5,849 nucleotides of DNA from assembly GCA_035291645.1 (NCBI GenBank), contig DATDRQ010000012.1, positions 1 through 5,849 on the forward strand, given 5' to 3'. Shown piece by piece: positions 1 through 5,359 of the stretch (its first letter is position 1; every line of letters begins with the position of its first letter). The notes beneath the pieces are model-generated. The model had not been told where the DNA came from and did no database searches. It saw only the letters and a program-made list of their open reading frames with translations. The DNA comes from DATDRQ01 sp035291645 (GTDB taxonomy: Bacteria; Chloroflexota; Anaerolineae; Anaerolineales; UBA4823). A program made the translations under genes and the position numbers.

Positions 1-738
1 CTGGCGCGCACAGTCAACCAATGCCGGGAGATGCTGGCGGCCTGCCGCCAGGCCGGGGTGCAGCTCCTGGTGGCGCATGTGGTGCGGTACTTTCCGGAAT
101 ACGCGTTAGCCCGGCGACTGGTTGCAGAGGGCCAGATCGGACGCCCGGGCGTGCTGCGGCTGACGCGGGGCAGCTATCGCCCGAAGAAACCGGAAGGGAA
201 CTGGTTCCTGGACGAAGAGAAGTCCGGCGGAATCCTGATGGACCTGATGATCCACGATTATGATTACGCGCGCTGGATCGCCGGAGAGGTGGAGAGCGTA
301 TACGCCAGGAAAATCGAACCAGGCAAGGCCACCGGCGTTGATTACGGCCTGGTTATCCTGCGCCATGCGAACGGCGCGCTCAGCCATATCTCCGGATCCT
401 GGGCTTATCCGCCTCCTACTTTTCGCACCGGATTTGAGATCGCCGGGGATGCAGGGCTGATCGAGTTCTCATCCGAGGATACCGCTCCCATCAAGAATTT
501 GATCATCAGGTCACTCCAGGGTGAGGCGCCGGATGTCGGCCTGCCGTCCAGCCCGACCAGCGAGAGCCCTTACACCACCCAGATCAAGGAGTTCTACGCA
601 GCGCTTAACGAAGGAAAACCGGTGCGAGTTTCCCCGCAAGACGGCCTGGCTGCGGTTCAGATCGCCGAGGCGGCGATCCAATCTGCAAAGCTGGGGCAAG
701 CAATTTCGATCGACCCGCTGCCCGAGGTGCGATCATGA
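1..738 (+). CDS. Gfo/Idh/MocA-family oxidoreductase, C-terminal part (5' end outside window)
   Basis: The frame is open from base 1 and ends at TGA 736-738, so about 245 codons of a gene that normally has 330-400 are present. The N-terminal Rossmann NAD(P)-binding half, including the EKP motif, lies mostly upstream of the window. What remains is the C-terminal alpha/beta substrate-binding domain typical of glucose-fructose oxidoreductase / inositol 2-dehydrogenase relatives. Visible hallmarks are the segment GGILMDLMIHDYDYARW, with the family's Asp (codon 241-243) and His (codon 253-255) of the D-x3-H active-site signature, and a late FEIAGDAGLIEF strand region. The substrate cannot be read from sequence; sugars, sugar acids or inositols are usual. 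The stop overlaps the start of the next gene (ATGA, 735-738), so the two are probably co-transcribed and translationally coupled. An ATG at 31 is internal and not the real start. The family call is firm; the exact reaction is unknown. Confidence 0.9.
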   Translation: MARTVNQCREMLAACRQAGVQLLVAHVVRYFPEYALARRLVAEGQIGRPGVLRLTRGSYRPKKPEGNWFLDEEKSGGILMDLMIHDYDYARWIAGEVESVYARKIEPGKATGVDYGLVILRHANGALSHISGSWAYPPPTFRTGFEIAGDAGLIEFSSEDTAPIKNLIIRSLQGEAPDVGLPSSPTSESPYTTQIKEFYAALNEGKPVRVSPQDGLAAVQIAEAAIQSAKLGQAISIDPLPEVRS

Positions 739-1727
739 AGATCGGCATCCTGAGTTTTGCCCATCATCACGCCGAGGCCTATAGCCACAACCTGAATACT
801 CTGCCTGGCGTAGATCTGTTCGGGATTGCCGATGAGGATCAAGCCCGCGGCCAGCACTTCGCCGCACAGTTTGGCACGCGCTTCTTCATGTCCTACGCGG
901 ATCTGCTCCAGGCAAAGCCGGACGGCGTGATCATCTGCACCGAGAACAATAAACACCGCCCGCTGGCCGAGCTGGCAGCCGCCGAGGGAGTACCCGTCCT
1001 GTGTGAAAAACCCCTGGCAACCACCCTGGAGGACGCACAGGCGATCGTCGCAGCCTGCCAGCAAGCCGGGGTGGTGCTGATGACCGCTTTTCCGATGCGC
1101 TTCAGTGCTCCGCTTGTGGAGATCAAATCCCGGTTGGAGGCAGGAGACTTCGGAGAGGTGTATTGCTTCAACGCCACCAACCAGGGTGAGCTGCCCACCA
1201 AGCACCGCGCCTGGTTTGTCGATGCGCAGCTGGCTGGCGGCGGGGCGATCATGGACCATACCGTCCACCTGGTGGACATCATGCGCTGGCTCCTGGGCAG
1301 TGAAGTCCGCCAGGTGTACGCCCAATCTAACCGGATTTTCTACGCCGATGAAGTCGAGGTCGAGACCGGCGCCCTGGAGATGCTCGCCTTCCAGAACGGC
1401 GTCTTCGCCAGCATCGATGCCAGCTGGTGCCGCCCCCCGTACTGGCCTACCTGGGGTGGATTGACTCTCGAGGTGGTGACCGAGCGCGGCGCGGTGATCG
1501 TAGATGCGTTCAAACAGAACCTGACGGTGTACAGCCACCGCTGGCAGCGACCGCTCTGGAATTACTGGGGTTCGGATGCCAACCAGGCGATGGTTGCAGA
1601 ATTCGGATCAGCGATCCGCGAACAGCGCCAACCGAAGGTCGGCGGTATGGATGGGTTAAGAGCCGTCGAGGTGGCCCTGGCAGCCTATCAGTCGGCTGCA
1701 GCCGGCCAGCCGGTCGATATTGGATAA
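735..1727 (+). CDS. Gfo/Idh/MocA-family oxidoreductase (330 aa)
   Basis: Complete 330-residue cytoplasmic NAD(P)-dependent dehydrogenase-like protein. The ATG at 735 overlaps the previous stop and has a good ribosome-binding site (GAGGTG, 724-729, five bases upstream). The Rossmann half covers about residues 1-120. VPVLCEKPLATT carries the conserved EKP at 91-93 (Lys92 is the expected catalytic/cofactor residue). The C-terminal domain contains GGGAIMDHTVHLVDIMRWLLG with Asp174, His178 and Asp181. The usual Gly-rich GxGxxG turn after strand 1 is replaced by GILSFAHHHA (residues 4-13), a His-rich variant, so cofactor binding may be unusual. It is paired with a second family member just upstream, a frequent arrangement in carbohydrate or inositol catabolic operons, where one may oxidise and the other may act on an epimer or keto intermediate. 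That division of labour is inference; substrate unknown. Confidence 0.92.
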   Translation: MKIGILSFAHHHAEAYSHNLNTLPGVDLFGIADEDQARGQHFAAQFGTRFFMSYADLLQAKPDGVIICTENNKHRPLAELAAAEGVPVLCEKPLATTLEDAQAIVAACQQAGVVLMTAFPMRFSAPLVEIKSRLEAGDFGEVYCFNATNQGELPTKHRAWFVDAQLAGGGAIMDHTVHLVDIMRWLLGSEVRQVYAQSNRIFYADEVEVETGALEMLAFQNGVFASIDASWCRPPYWPTWGGLTLEVVTERGAVIVDAFKQNLTVYSHRWQRPLWNYWGSDANQAMVAEFGSAIREQRQPKVGGMDGLRAVEVALAAYQSAAAGQPVDIG

Positions 1728-1783
1728 GTTCAGGCGCAGTCCGGAAACTGATCCCAAACTTTTGAGATTGATCCTGGAGAAAA

Positions 1784-2968
1784 TTACGGAAGGCCCCCAG
1801 GATGGCCTTCACTGGACAGGCCTTCTTTTACCACACGATCGATTTCTTCCTTCGAAACATCTACAGAGGAAACCAGCACCGCCTGCCCTTCCGCCAGGTC
1901 CTCCTGGATGCGCTGCTGCAGAGCCCGAATCCCCCTCTGCACCATCCCCGGCAGCATGCGCCCCATCAAGAAGTTCCCAATCCCCCGCACGAGCGGCAAG
2001 CCGTGAACGTGGCTATTGGAGACGGTCAAGCGCGTCCCGGCCTCGATCGGGGTCAGGCGGTAGGTAGAATAGACGAAAGCCCCGCCTGGCAAGGGCAGGG
2101 TCTCACGGGTGGTATATTGTTCGAACGGCTGCCAGTCCAGGATCGTATGCTCTGAAACACGGTTTTCATGCGCGCAATAATAAACCGAACCCTGGCCAAT
2201 CCGGGCGTTTTCGTCTCGATCCAGCTTCTGACCGATAGCCTCCATGAAAATTGCCCGGTATTCCGGTTTGGTGATGTAATCCCACAGGAGCGGCGCAGGG
2301 ATCGAAAAATCATGTTCAGCCTGAAAGGCCGCCTGCTCGGGTGTGACGACAAACCTGACCCGGTCGCGCTCCCTATCCCACAAGGCATGCATATCCTGGA
2401 CGTAGATATGGATATCGCCGATGTTGGCGTAGGTCTCGACATGGGAGACCAATCTGGCGCAGATCTCCTGAATGCCGAGAGCTTCGACGGCTTCCTGAGT
2501 GTAGACGGCGTAGGCCTTGAACCCTGTCTCCTCGGTGATGTGATTCTTGAGCAGGCGATGGAGTAAATTGACATCGGTGCCGAGCAGCTCGTAATAGGCA
2601 CCCAGACTCTGGACCACGAACGATCCGTAATGAACGAAGAACTTCAAATCTAATGTGGGGATATTGCGGCAGGCGTTGCAGGAGCAAGTGGTGTTCAACA
2701 TCATCAGTTCAACCGCCCGGCGGAAGGCGACATATGTGGTCTCGAAAGCCTCCATCAAAGTCTGGCCCTGGTGGAAGCTGCCGGTGAGAGCGTAGGAAAA
2801 TACGGCGTCTCCCTCGAGCTTGGCAATGACAAGCGGCGAACGAGTATGCTCGATGAGTAAATTCAAGAGGCTGGTCAGGATATCTTCCGCATGTTCCAGC
2901 TCCGAGGCGCTCAGGAAGGCTGTGTAACCGGTGATATCGGAAATAACGAGAAATCCTTTTTGAGTCAT
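1784..2968 (-). CDS. DUF2652-type protein: class III cyclase-like domain + C-terminal SRPBCC domain (394 aa)
   Basis: The chosen start is the ATG at 2968 (MTQKGFLVISDITGY). It is preceded by AAGGG about seven bases upstream and lies 20 nt after the ZIP gene stop; the longer open frame upstream only shadows that gene. Residues ~1-200 resemble a class III nucleotide cyclase: SDITGYTAFL holds a metal-ligand-like Asp11, KLEGDAVFSY holds Lys50 and Asp54, HYGSF follows at 113-117, and GTDVNLLHR keeps the NxxxR pair (Asn134, Arg138) used by cyclases in catalysis. A Cys cluster CSCNAC lies at 95-100, at an insertion between the metal strand and the HYG strand. Residues ~215-360 (AEHDFSIPAPLLWDYITKPEYR onward) look like an SRPBCC/START-like ligand-binding fold. 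No signal peptide or membrane segment is seen. Retention of most catalytic positions makes cyclase activity possible but unproven; a fixed non-catalytic signalling role is the alternative. Confidence 0.8.
   Translation of the reverse strand: MTQKGFLVISDITGYTAFLSASELEHAEDILTSLLNLLIEHTRSPLVIAKLEGDAVFSYALTGSFHQGQTLMEAFETTYVAFRRAVELMMLNTTCSCNACRNIPTLDLKFFVHYGSFVVQSLGAYYELLGTDVNLLHRLLKNHITEETGFKAYAVYTQEAVEALGIQEICARLVSHVETYANIGDIHIYVQDMHALWDRERDRVRFVVTPEQAAFQAEHDFSIPAPLLWDYITKPEYRAIFMEAIGQKLDRDENARIGQGSVYYCAHENRVSEHTILDWQPFEQYTTRETLPLPGGAFVYSTYRLTPIEAGTRLTVSNSHVHGLPLVRGIGNFLMGRMLPGMVQRGIRALQQRIQEDLAEGQAVLVSSVDVSKEEIDRVVKEGLSSEGHPGGLP
1789..1828 (+). terminator. Possible terminator for the plus-strand operon, inside the convergent gene's 3' end
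   Basis: GAAGGCC at 1789-1795 can pair perfectly with GGCCTTC at either 1804-1810 (loop of 8) or 1819-1825 (longer loop). The second copy is followed by a short T run (TTTT, 1825-1828). It sits about 60 bases after the oxidoreductase stop and overlaps the last codons of the convergent minus-strand gene. The longer loop and short T run make it a weak candidate. Confidence 0.3.
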
Positions 2969-2988
2969 GGTAAACCCTTTGGATAGCG

Positions 2989-3720
2989 TTACTGCACGAC
3001 CGACAACATGGCGGCCGCCAGAAATCCCAATACGGTGAACAGGCCTACCAGCTTGCCGCCATGCTCGAAGGCTTCCGGCATCATCGCATCCGCTAACATG
3101 GTCAGCATCGCGCCGGCGGCGAAAGCCTGAGCATAGAGCCCATCCACGCCGGGCAACCGGCGTATGAGAGCATAACCGAGTCCTGCGCACACAGCGGAGA
3201 TGATCACGAGCATCAGCCACATCCAGAGGATGTTCCGACGCGAGTGACCGGCGGCTTCAAGATTGATCGATCCGGCGACGCCCTCTGGGAGGTTGGATAC
3301 GAACACGGCTGCCAGGAAGGCGAGGTTGACTGCGCCGCCGAGGGCCAGGCTCATTCCGAGGATGATCGACTCGGGCACATTATCGAGCAGGGTACCGATG
3401 AAAATGGCTGCTCCCGATCCGCCTGGCTGTCCCCCGGCGATGTCCTTGCGTTCCGCTCCACCGCGCCGGTCCACGATCCAATCCCCGACGAAGAATGCGA
3501 TCGCGCCCAGCCCAAACGCTGCGGCCATGTCCAGGCCTGTCAGGATTGACTCGGGCACCAGCTCGTAGGCGATGGCGCTGATCAGCGCGCCGGCGCCGAT
3601 CCCCATGACGATCCCGGTTGTGCGATTTGTAAGTCCACGAATGGCAAGATAATACCCAATGAGCAGCGAAGCCGCTGCAACCCCACCCCACCAAAAAGCC
3701 GAGAGCATGCCGAGATTCAT
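2989..3720 (-). CDS. ZIP-family metal transporter, divergent (243 aa)
   Basis: Integral membrane protein of 243 residues with seven or eight hydrophobic helices, the size and layout of prokaryotic ZIP (ZupT-like) divalent-metal importers. The family's PE motifs recur: ELVPES (53-58), DNVPES (113-118), SNLPEG (142-147) and a late DAMMPEAFEHGG (211-222). In classical ZIPs the helix 4 and 5 motifs read HN-x-PEG and HE-x-PEG. Here the leading His residues are Asp113 and Ser142, so the binuclear metal site is altered and metal preference cannot be assumed. The loop 83-104 between helices is polar and Gly-rich but lacks the His-rich stretch of many zinc carriers. The ATG at 3720 starts eight bases after the ornithine carbamoyltransferase remnant's stop. 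GGGAG at 3738-3734 is a distant ribosome-binding site, so coupling to the upstream frame is plausible. It is probably co-transcribed with the cyclase-like gene downstream. Confidence 0.85.
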   Translation of the reverse strand: MNLGMLSAFWWGGVAAASLLIGYYLAIRGLTNRTTGIVMGIGAGALISAIAYELVPESILTGLDMAAAFGLGAIAFFVGDWIVDRRGGAERKDIAGGQPGGSGAAIFIGTLLDNVPESIILGMSLALGGAVNLAFLAAVFVSNLPEGVAGSINLEAAGHSRRNILWMWLMLVIISAVCAGLGYALIRRLPGVDGLYAQAFAAGAMLTMLADAMMPEAFEHGGKLVGLFTVLGFLAAAMLSVVQ

Positions 3721-3728
3721 GATGACAA

Positions 3729-3932
3729 TCAGTCTCCCAGTGTCGCTACCAGGATCGCCTTGATAGTGTGCATGCGGTTCTCAGCCTGGTCGAAGACGAT
3801 CGAATGCCTGGATTCGAACACCTCCTCGGTCACTTCCAAGCCGTCCATGCCGCTCTGCGTGTAGATCTCCTCGCCCATCCTGGTCGCGCGGTTGTGGAAA
3901 GCCGGCAGGCAGTGCATGAACTTAACATTTGG
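3729..3932 (-). pseudogene. argF: Ornithine carbamoyltransferase, C-terminal remnant
   Basis: The last ~68 residues of an ornithine carbamoyltransferase are intact and in frame to TGA 3729-3731. They include NVKFMHCLPAFHN with the catalytic-site HCLP Cys, the LEVTEEVFES segment and the strongly conserved FDQAENRMHTIKA tail. Full-length enzymes have about 300-340 residues, so roughly four fifths of the protein, including the carbamoyl-phosphate-binding STRT motif, is missing. Upstream of about 3932 the frame stays open to 4013, but the residues there (for example LPQVFDSTGS) do not resemble the family. This places a deletion or rearrangement junction near 3932. The conserved tail cannot tell anabolic ArgF from catabolic ArcB. 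The clean, undecayed reading frame implies either a recent break or selection on transcription through to the ZIP gene. Confidence 0.85.
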
Positions 3933-3982
3933 ACGAAAGCTGTCATTTGGCTGTGAGCCAGTGGAATCAAATACCTGGGGCA

Positions 3983-4013
3983 AGTATAAACGAGTTTCTG
4001 CGGGAATACACAA
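3983..4013 (-). promoter_or_regulatory. Possible sigma70-like promoter upstream of the carbamoyltransferase remnant
   Basis: On the minus strand TATACT (3988-3983) matches the -10 consensus at five of six positions. TTGTGT (4013-4008) is a weak -35 with a long 19-base spacer. It would drive the remnant, the ZIP gene and the cyclase-like gene, which otherwise have no visible promoter because the carbamoyltransferase 5' end has been lost. Low confidence. Confidence 0.25.
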
Positions 4014-4044
4014 CCGAGAGCTGTGGCCGATGTGATTCAGCAGC

Positions 4045-4075
4045 GGCGCCTGCCTCTCGCCTCTCGAGGGGCGCC
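4045..4075. repeat. Dyad with nested 7-bp tandem repeat next to the tRNA promoter
   Basis: GGCGCC occurs at 4045-4050 and 4070-4075 (each self-complementary, and the pair can form a stem). Between them lies CCTCTCG twice in tandem (4053-4059 and 4060-4066). The structure ends five bases before the candidate -35 box at 4080. No T run follows on either strand, so it is not a normal terminator. It may be an operator-like site or chance in GC-rich DNA. Confidence 0.35.
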
Positions 4076-4079
4076 TGTC

Positions 4080-4107
4080 TTGTTAAACCTTTGATTCATG
4101 GTAGAAT
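4080..4107 (+). promoter_or_regulatory. Sigma70-like promoter for the tRNA transcript
   Basis: TTGTTA (4080-4085) and TAGAAT (4102-4107) are separated by 16 bases; the -10 box matches consensus at five of six positions. It lies about 55 bases before the tRNA-like fragment and 130 before tRNA-Lys, on the same strand, and no other gene starts there. Confidence 0.5.
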
Positions 4108-4162
4108 TTCCCACGCTCCGGTATTTGCTCCGGCGAGGCAGGATAACAATACAAGCCTTCCT

Positions 4163-4215
4163 GGCCCCAAAGCTCAATTTGGCAGAGCAGGCGACTCATA
4201 ATCTGCGGTCTGTTC
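4163..4215 (+). pseudogene. Truncated tRNA, 5' part with CAT anticodon (tRNA-Met-like)
   Basis: GGCCCCA (4163-4169) reads as a 5' acceptor strand. It is followed by a perfect D arm, GCTC 4172-4175 with GAGC 4185-4188 and a GG-containing loop, and by an anticodon loop CTCATAA (4195-4201) with anticodon CAT at 4197-4199. The anticodon stem is broken: GGCGA (4190-4194) faces TCTGC (4202-4206), where TCGCC would be expected. The T arm and 3' acceptor strand are absent, replaced by AT-rich sequence up to 4236. Position 8, almost always T, is A. It therefore cannot make a functional tRNA. It could be a broken elongator tRNA-Met or a decayed duplicate of the adjacent tRNA-Lys, whose 5' half is similar. 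Confidence 0.7.
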
Positions 4216-4236
4216 TTTAAAAATGCAATATATATT

Positions 4237-4309
4237 GGCCCCGTAGCTCAACTGGCAGAGCAAGCGCCTCTTAAGCGTTAGGTTCTGGGTTCGACCCCCA
4301 GCGGGGTCA
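4237..4309 (+). tRNA. trnK: tRNA-Lys (anticodon CTT)
   Basis: A complete 73-nt cloverleaf. The acceptor GGCCCCG (4237-4243) pairs with CGGGGTC (4302-4308) with one G-T pair, and the discriminator is A4309. The D stem is GCTC/GAGC. The anticodon stem AGCGC (4263-4267) pairs with GCGTT (4275-4279), with loop CTCTTAA and anticodon CTT at 4270-4272 (reads AAG lysine codons). The T stem CTGGG/CCCAG encloses TTCGACC. The genome encodes only CC after the discriminator (next base T), so the terminal A of CCA must be added by the CCA enzyme. A strong terminator follows 16 bases later. All conserved positions (T8, GG in the D loop, TTCGA) are present, so it should be functional. Confidence 0.96.
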
Positions 4310-4325
4310 CCTGTTATGGATCAAG

Positions 4326-4357
4326 AAACCCCCCCACACCATATGCGGGGGTTTTTC
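4326..4357 (+). terminator. Rho-independent terminator of the tRNA-Lys transcript
   Basis: AAACCCCC (4326-4333) pairs perfectly with GGGGGTTT (4347-4354) around a 13-base loop, and the T run TTTTT spans 4352-4356. It is directly downstream of tRNA-Lys on the same strand, the classical position for a tRNA operon terminator. Confidence 0.9.
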
Positions 4358-4620
4358 GTTTGCAACATGGGTTGTCAGACCGACCGGCGGTTCGCATCGA
4401 TTTCCGGTTATCGCCGGCCGCCACGTTGGCAGCGCCGCATTCGACGGGATGCGGCGCACGCGTGAGCAGGATCAGGCAAAGCCCGATCGTCCAGATTGGC
4501 AAGACCAGCACCGGGACGGCGCAGAAACCCGTTACATTAAGTAAAATTCCACCCTGGAGAAAGATCAAACCGAAGTGAGTATCAGTGCAATCATAACTGA
4601 AATTGGCATCTACGTGGGTA
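4358..4620 (-). other. Spacer with a possible broken small membrane-protein frame
   Basis: No convincing gene is seen between the tRNA terminator and the recombinase. On the minus strand, 12 bases after the recombinase stop, an ATG at 4609 opens MPISVMIALILTSV and then stops. An overlapping frame carries on with two hydrophobic stretches (ILLNVTGFCAVPVLVLP and IWTIGLCLILLT, about 4540-4460) before turning into GC-rich, unstructured residues and running into the terminator. Joined by a frameshift, the two would give a small hydrophobic protein of about 60 residues. No ribosome-binding site is visible. It may be a decayed gene or chance. Confidence 0.2.
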
Positions 4621-5208
4621 TCAAAGATTCAAGCGTTGTGCCACCGCCTCCAATTCATCGTCAGTGATACCTAGATAGCGCTTGGTGTAGGCGATGCTCT
4701 CGTGATTAAGCTTGTGCATGATAAGCGCCAGATCTACACCTTGCATGCGGGCGTGGTATCCCCAGGTTTTCCTGAGGCTGTGAGTGCCGAAGTTGCCTGG
4801 CAGTCCAACCTCATGGCAAATTGAGACGATGAACTTCCAGGCCCGTCCTCGCTTGATGGGTTCGAAGTAGCCATTTGTCTTGGTGTTGAAGAACACAAAG
4901 TGCTCAGAATTCTTAGCAACACCAGGATAAGCCTTCAAATATTCTTCGATTGCTGCTCGGATGCTTTGATTGATGACAACTTCGTGGCGCTTATTTCGTT
5001 TATGTTCGTGAATCCAGAAACGATTTTTGTAACGTCCCCGATCATCCAGAAATTGACCAATCTGTAATCGCAGCAGATCGGAAATGCGCAAAGCTGTGTT
5101 GACACCCACCGTGAATAACAAAAGATCGCGAATACGTCCCTGACCGCGTAGCAGGTTCTTTATTTGTGCGATCTTCTTTCTGTCACGAATTGGTTCGACA
5201 AAATTCAT
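4621..5208 (-). CDS. Minimal tyrosine recombinase/integrase (195 aa)
   Basis: A site-specific DNA recombinase of the tyrosine (phage integrase) family, made of the catalytic domain alone. The active-site set is complete: Arg41 in TALRISDLL, a beta-hairpin Lys in HKRNKRH (Lys70 or Lys73), His143-x-x-Arg146 in GTHSLRKTWGYH, His169 in KLNHES and the nucleophile Tyr178 in TKRYLG. At 195 residues it lacks the N-terminal core-binding domain of Xer and phage integrases (~300-400 residues). It is comparable in length to FimB/FimE inversion recombinases. It also lacks the size and extra domain of integron IntI (~320-340 residues), so it is not the integron integrase for the attC site nearby. Codons such as AAA, TTT and AAT are more frequent than in the neighbours, which fits horizontal acquisition. 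The ATG at 5208 is the only upstream start before an in-frame stop. Its target site is unknown. Confidence 0.92.
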   Translation of the reverse strand: MNFVEPIRDRKKIAQIKNLLRGQGRIRDLLLFTVGVNTALRISDLLRLQIGQFLDDRGRYKNRFWIHEHKRNKRHEVVINQSIRAAIEEYLKAYPGVAKNSEHFVFFNTKTNGYFEPIKRGRAWKFIVSICHEVGLPGNFGTHSLRKTWGYHARMQGVDLALIMHKLNHESIAYTKRYLGITDDELEAVAQRLNL

Positions 5209-5222
5209 AAAATCAGGTGAAC

Positions 5223-5251
5223 ATAATCATCACGCAGGTAAATTGTGTCCA
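5223..5251 (-). promoter_or_regulatory. Possible promoter of the recombinase gene
   Basis: On the minus strand TGGACA (5251-5246, five of six matches to the -35 consensus) is followed after exactly 17 bases by GATTAT (5228-5223, four of six to the -10). Transcription would start within about ten bases of the ATG at 5208. That would agree with the absence of a Shine-Dalgarno sequence there and suggests an almost leaderless mRNA. Confidence 0.4.
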
Positions 5252-5286
5252 CTAAGAACACCTTAGCAGATTTTTTAACCCAAAAC

Positions 5287-5310
5287 AAGAGCCGTTAAAT
5301 CGGCCCTTTT
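5287..5310. terminator. Hairpin with T-rich flanks, possible bidirectional terminator
   Basis: AAGAGCCG (5287-5294) pairs with CGGCCCTT (5301-5308) with one mismatch around loop TTAAAT. On the plus strand it runs into TTTT (5307-5310). On the minus strand the stem is followed by TTGTTTT. It lies between the attC site and the recombinase promoter, so on the minus strand it could end read-through from the VOC cassette. Confidence 0.4.
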
Positions 5311-5359
5311 CTCACCCAAGTAAACACAATAGGTATTTTGTTCATAATAGATCCAAAGT

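Noticed and set aside
657..1538. Long open minus-strand frame (293 codons) opposite the oxidoreductase genes
   Set aside because: It lies antisense to a clear Gfo/Idh/MocA gene, has no family resemblance, and is a common artefact in GC-rich DNA.
2969..3220. 84-residue N-terminal extension of the DUF2652-type protein
   Set aside because: It overlaps the ZIP transporter in another frame, looks compositionally like shadow sequence, and the ATG at 2968 has a ribosome-binding site and the conserved N-terminus.
4360..4578. 72-codon plus-strand frame after the tRNA terminator
   Set aside because: Composition looks random, no start signal is visible, and it begins directly behind a strong terminator.
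5188..5205. GGTTCGAC near the recombinase start as a duplicated tRNA-Lys 3' end (att repeat)
   Set aside because: Only eight bases match the tRNA T arm and flanking bases do not; this is expected by chance.
4621..5208. The tyrosine recombinase as the integron integrase IntI
   Set aside because: At 195 residues it lacks the N-terminal domain and the additional IntI-specific segment; only general tyrosine recombinase motifs are present.
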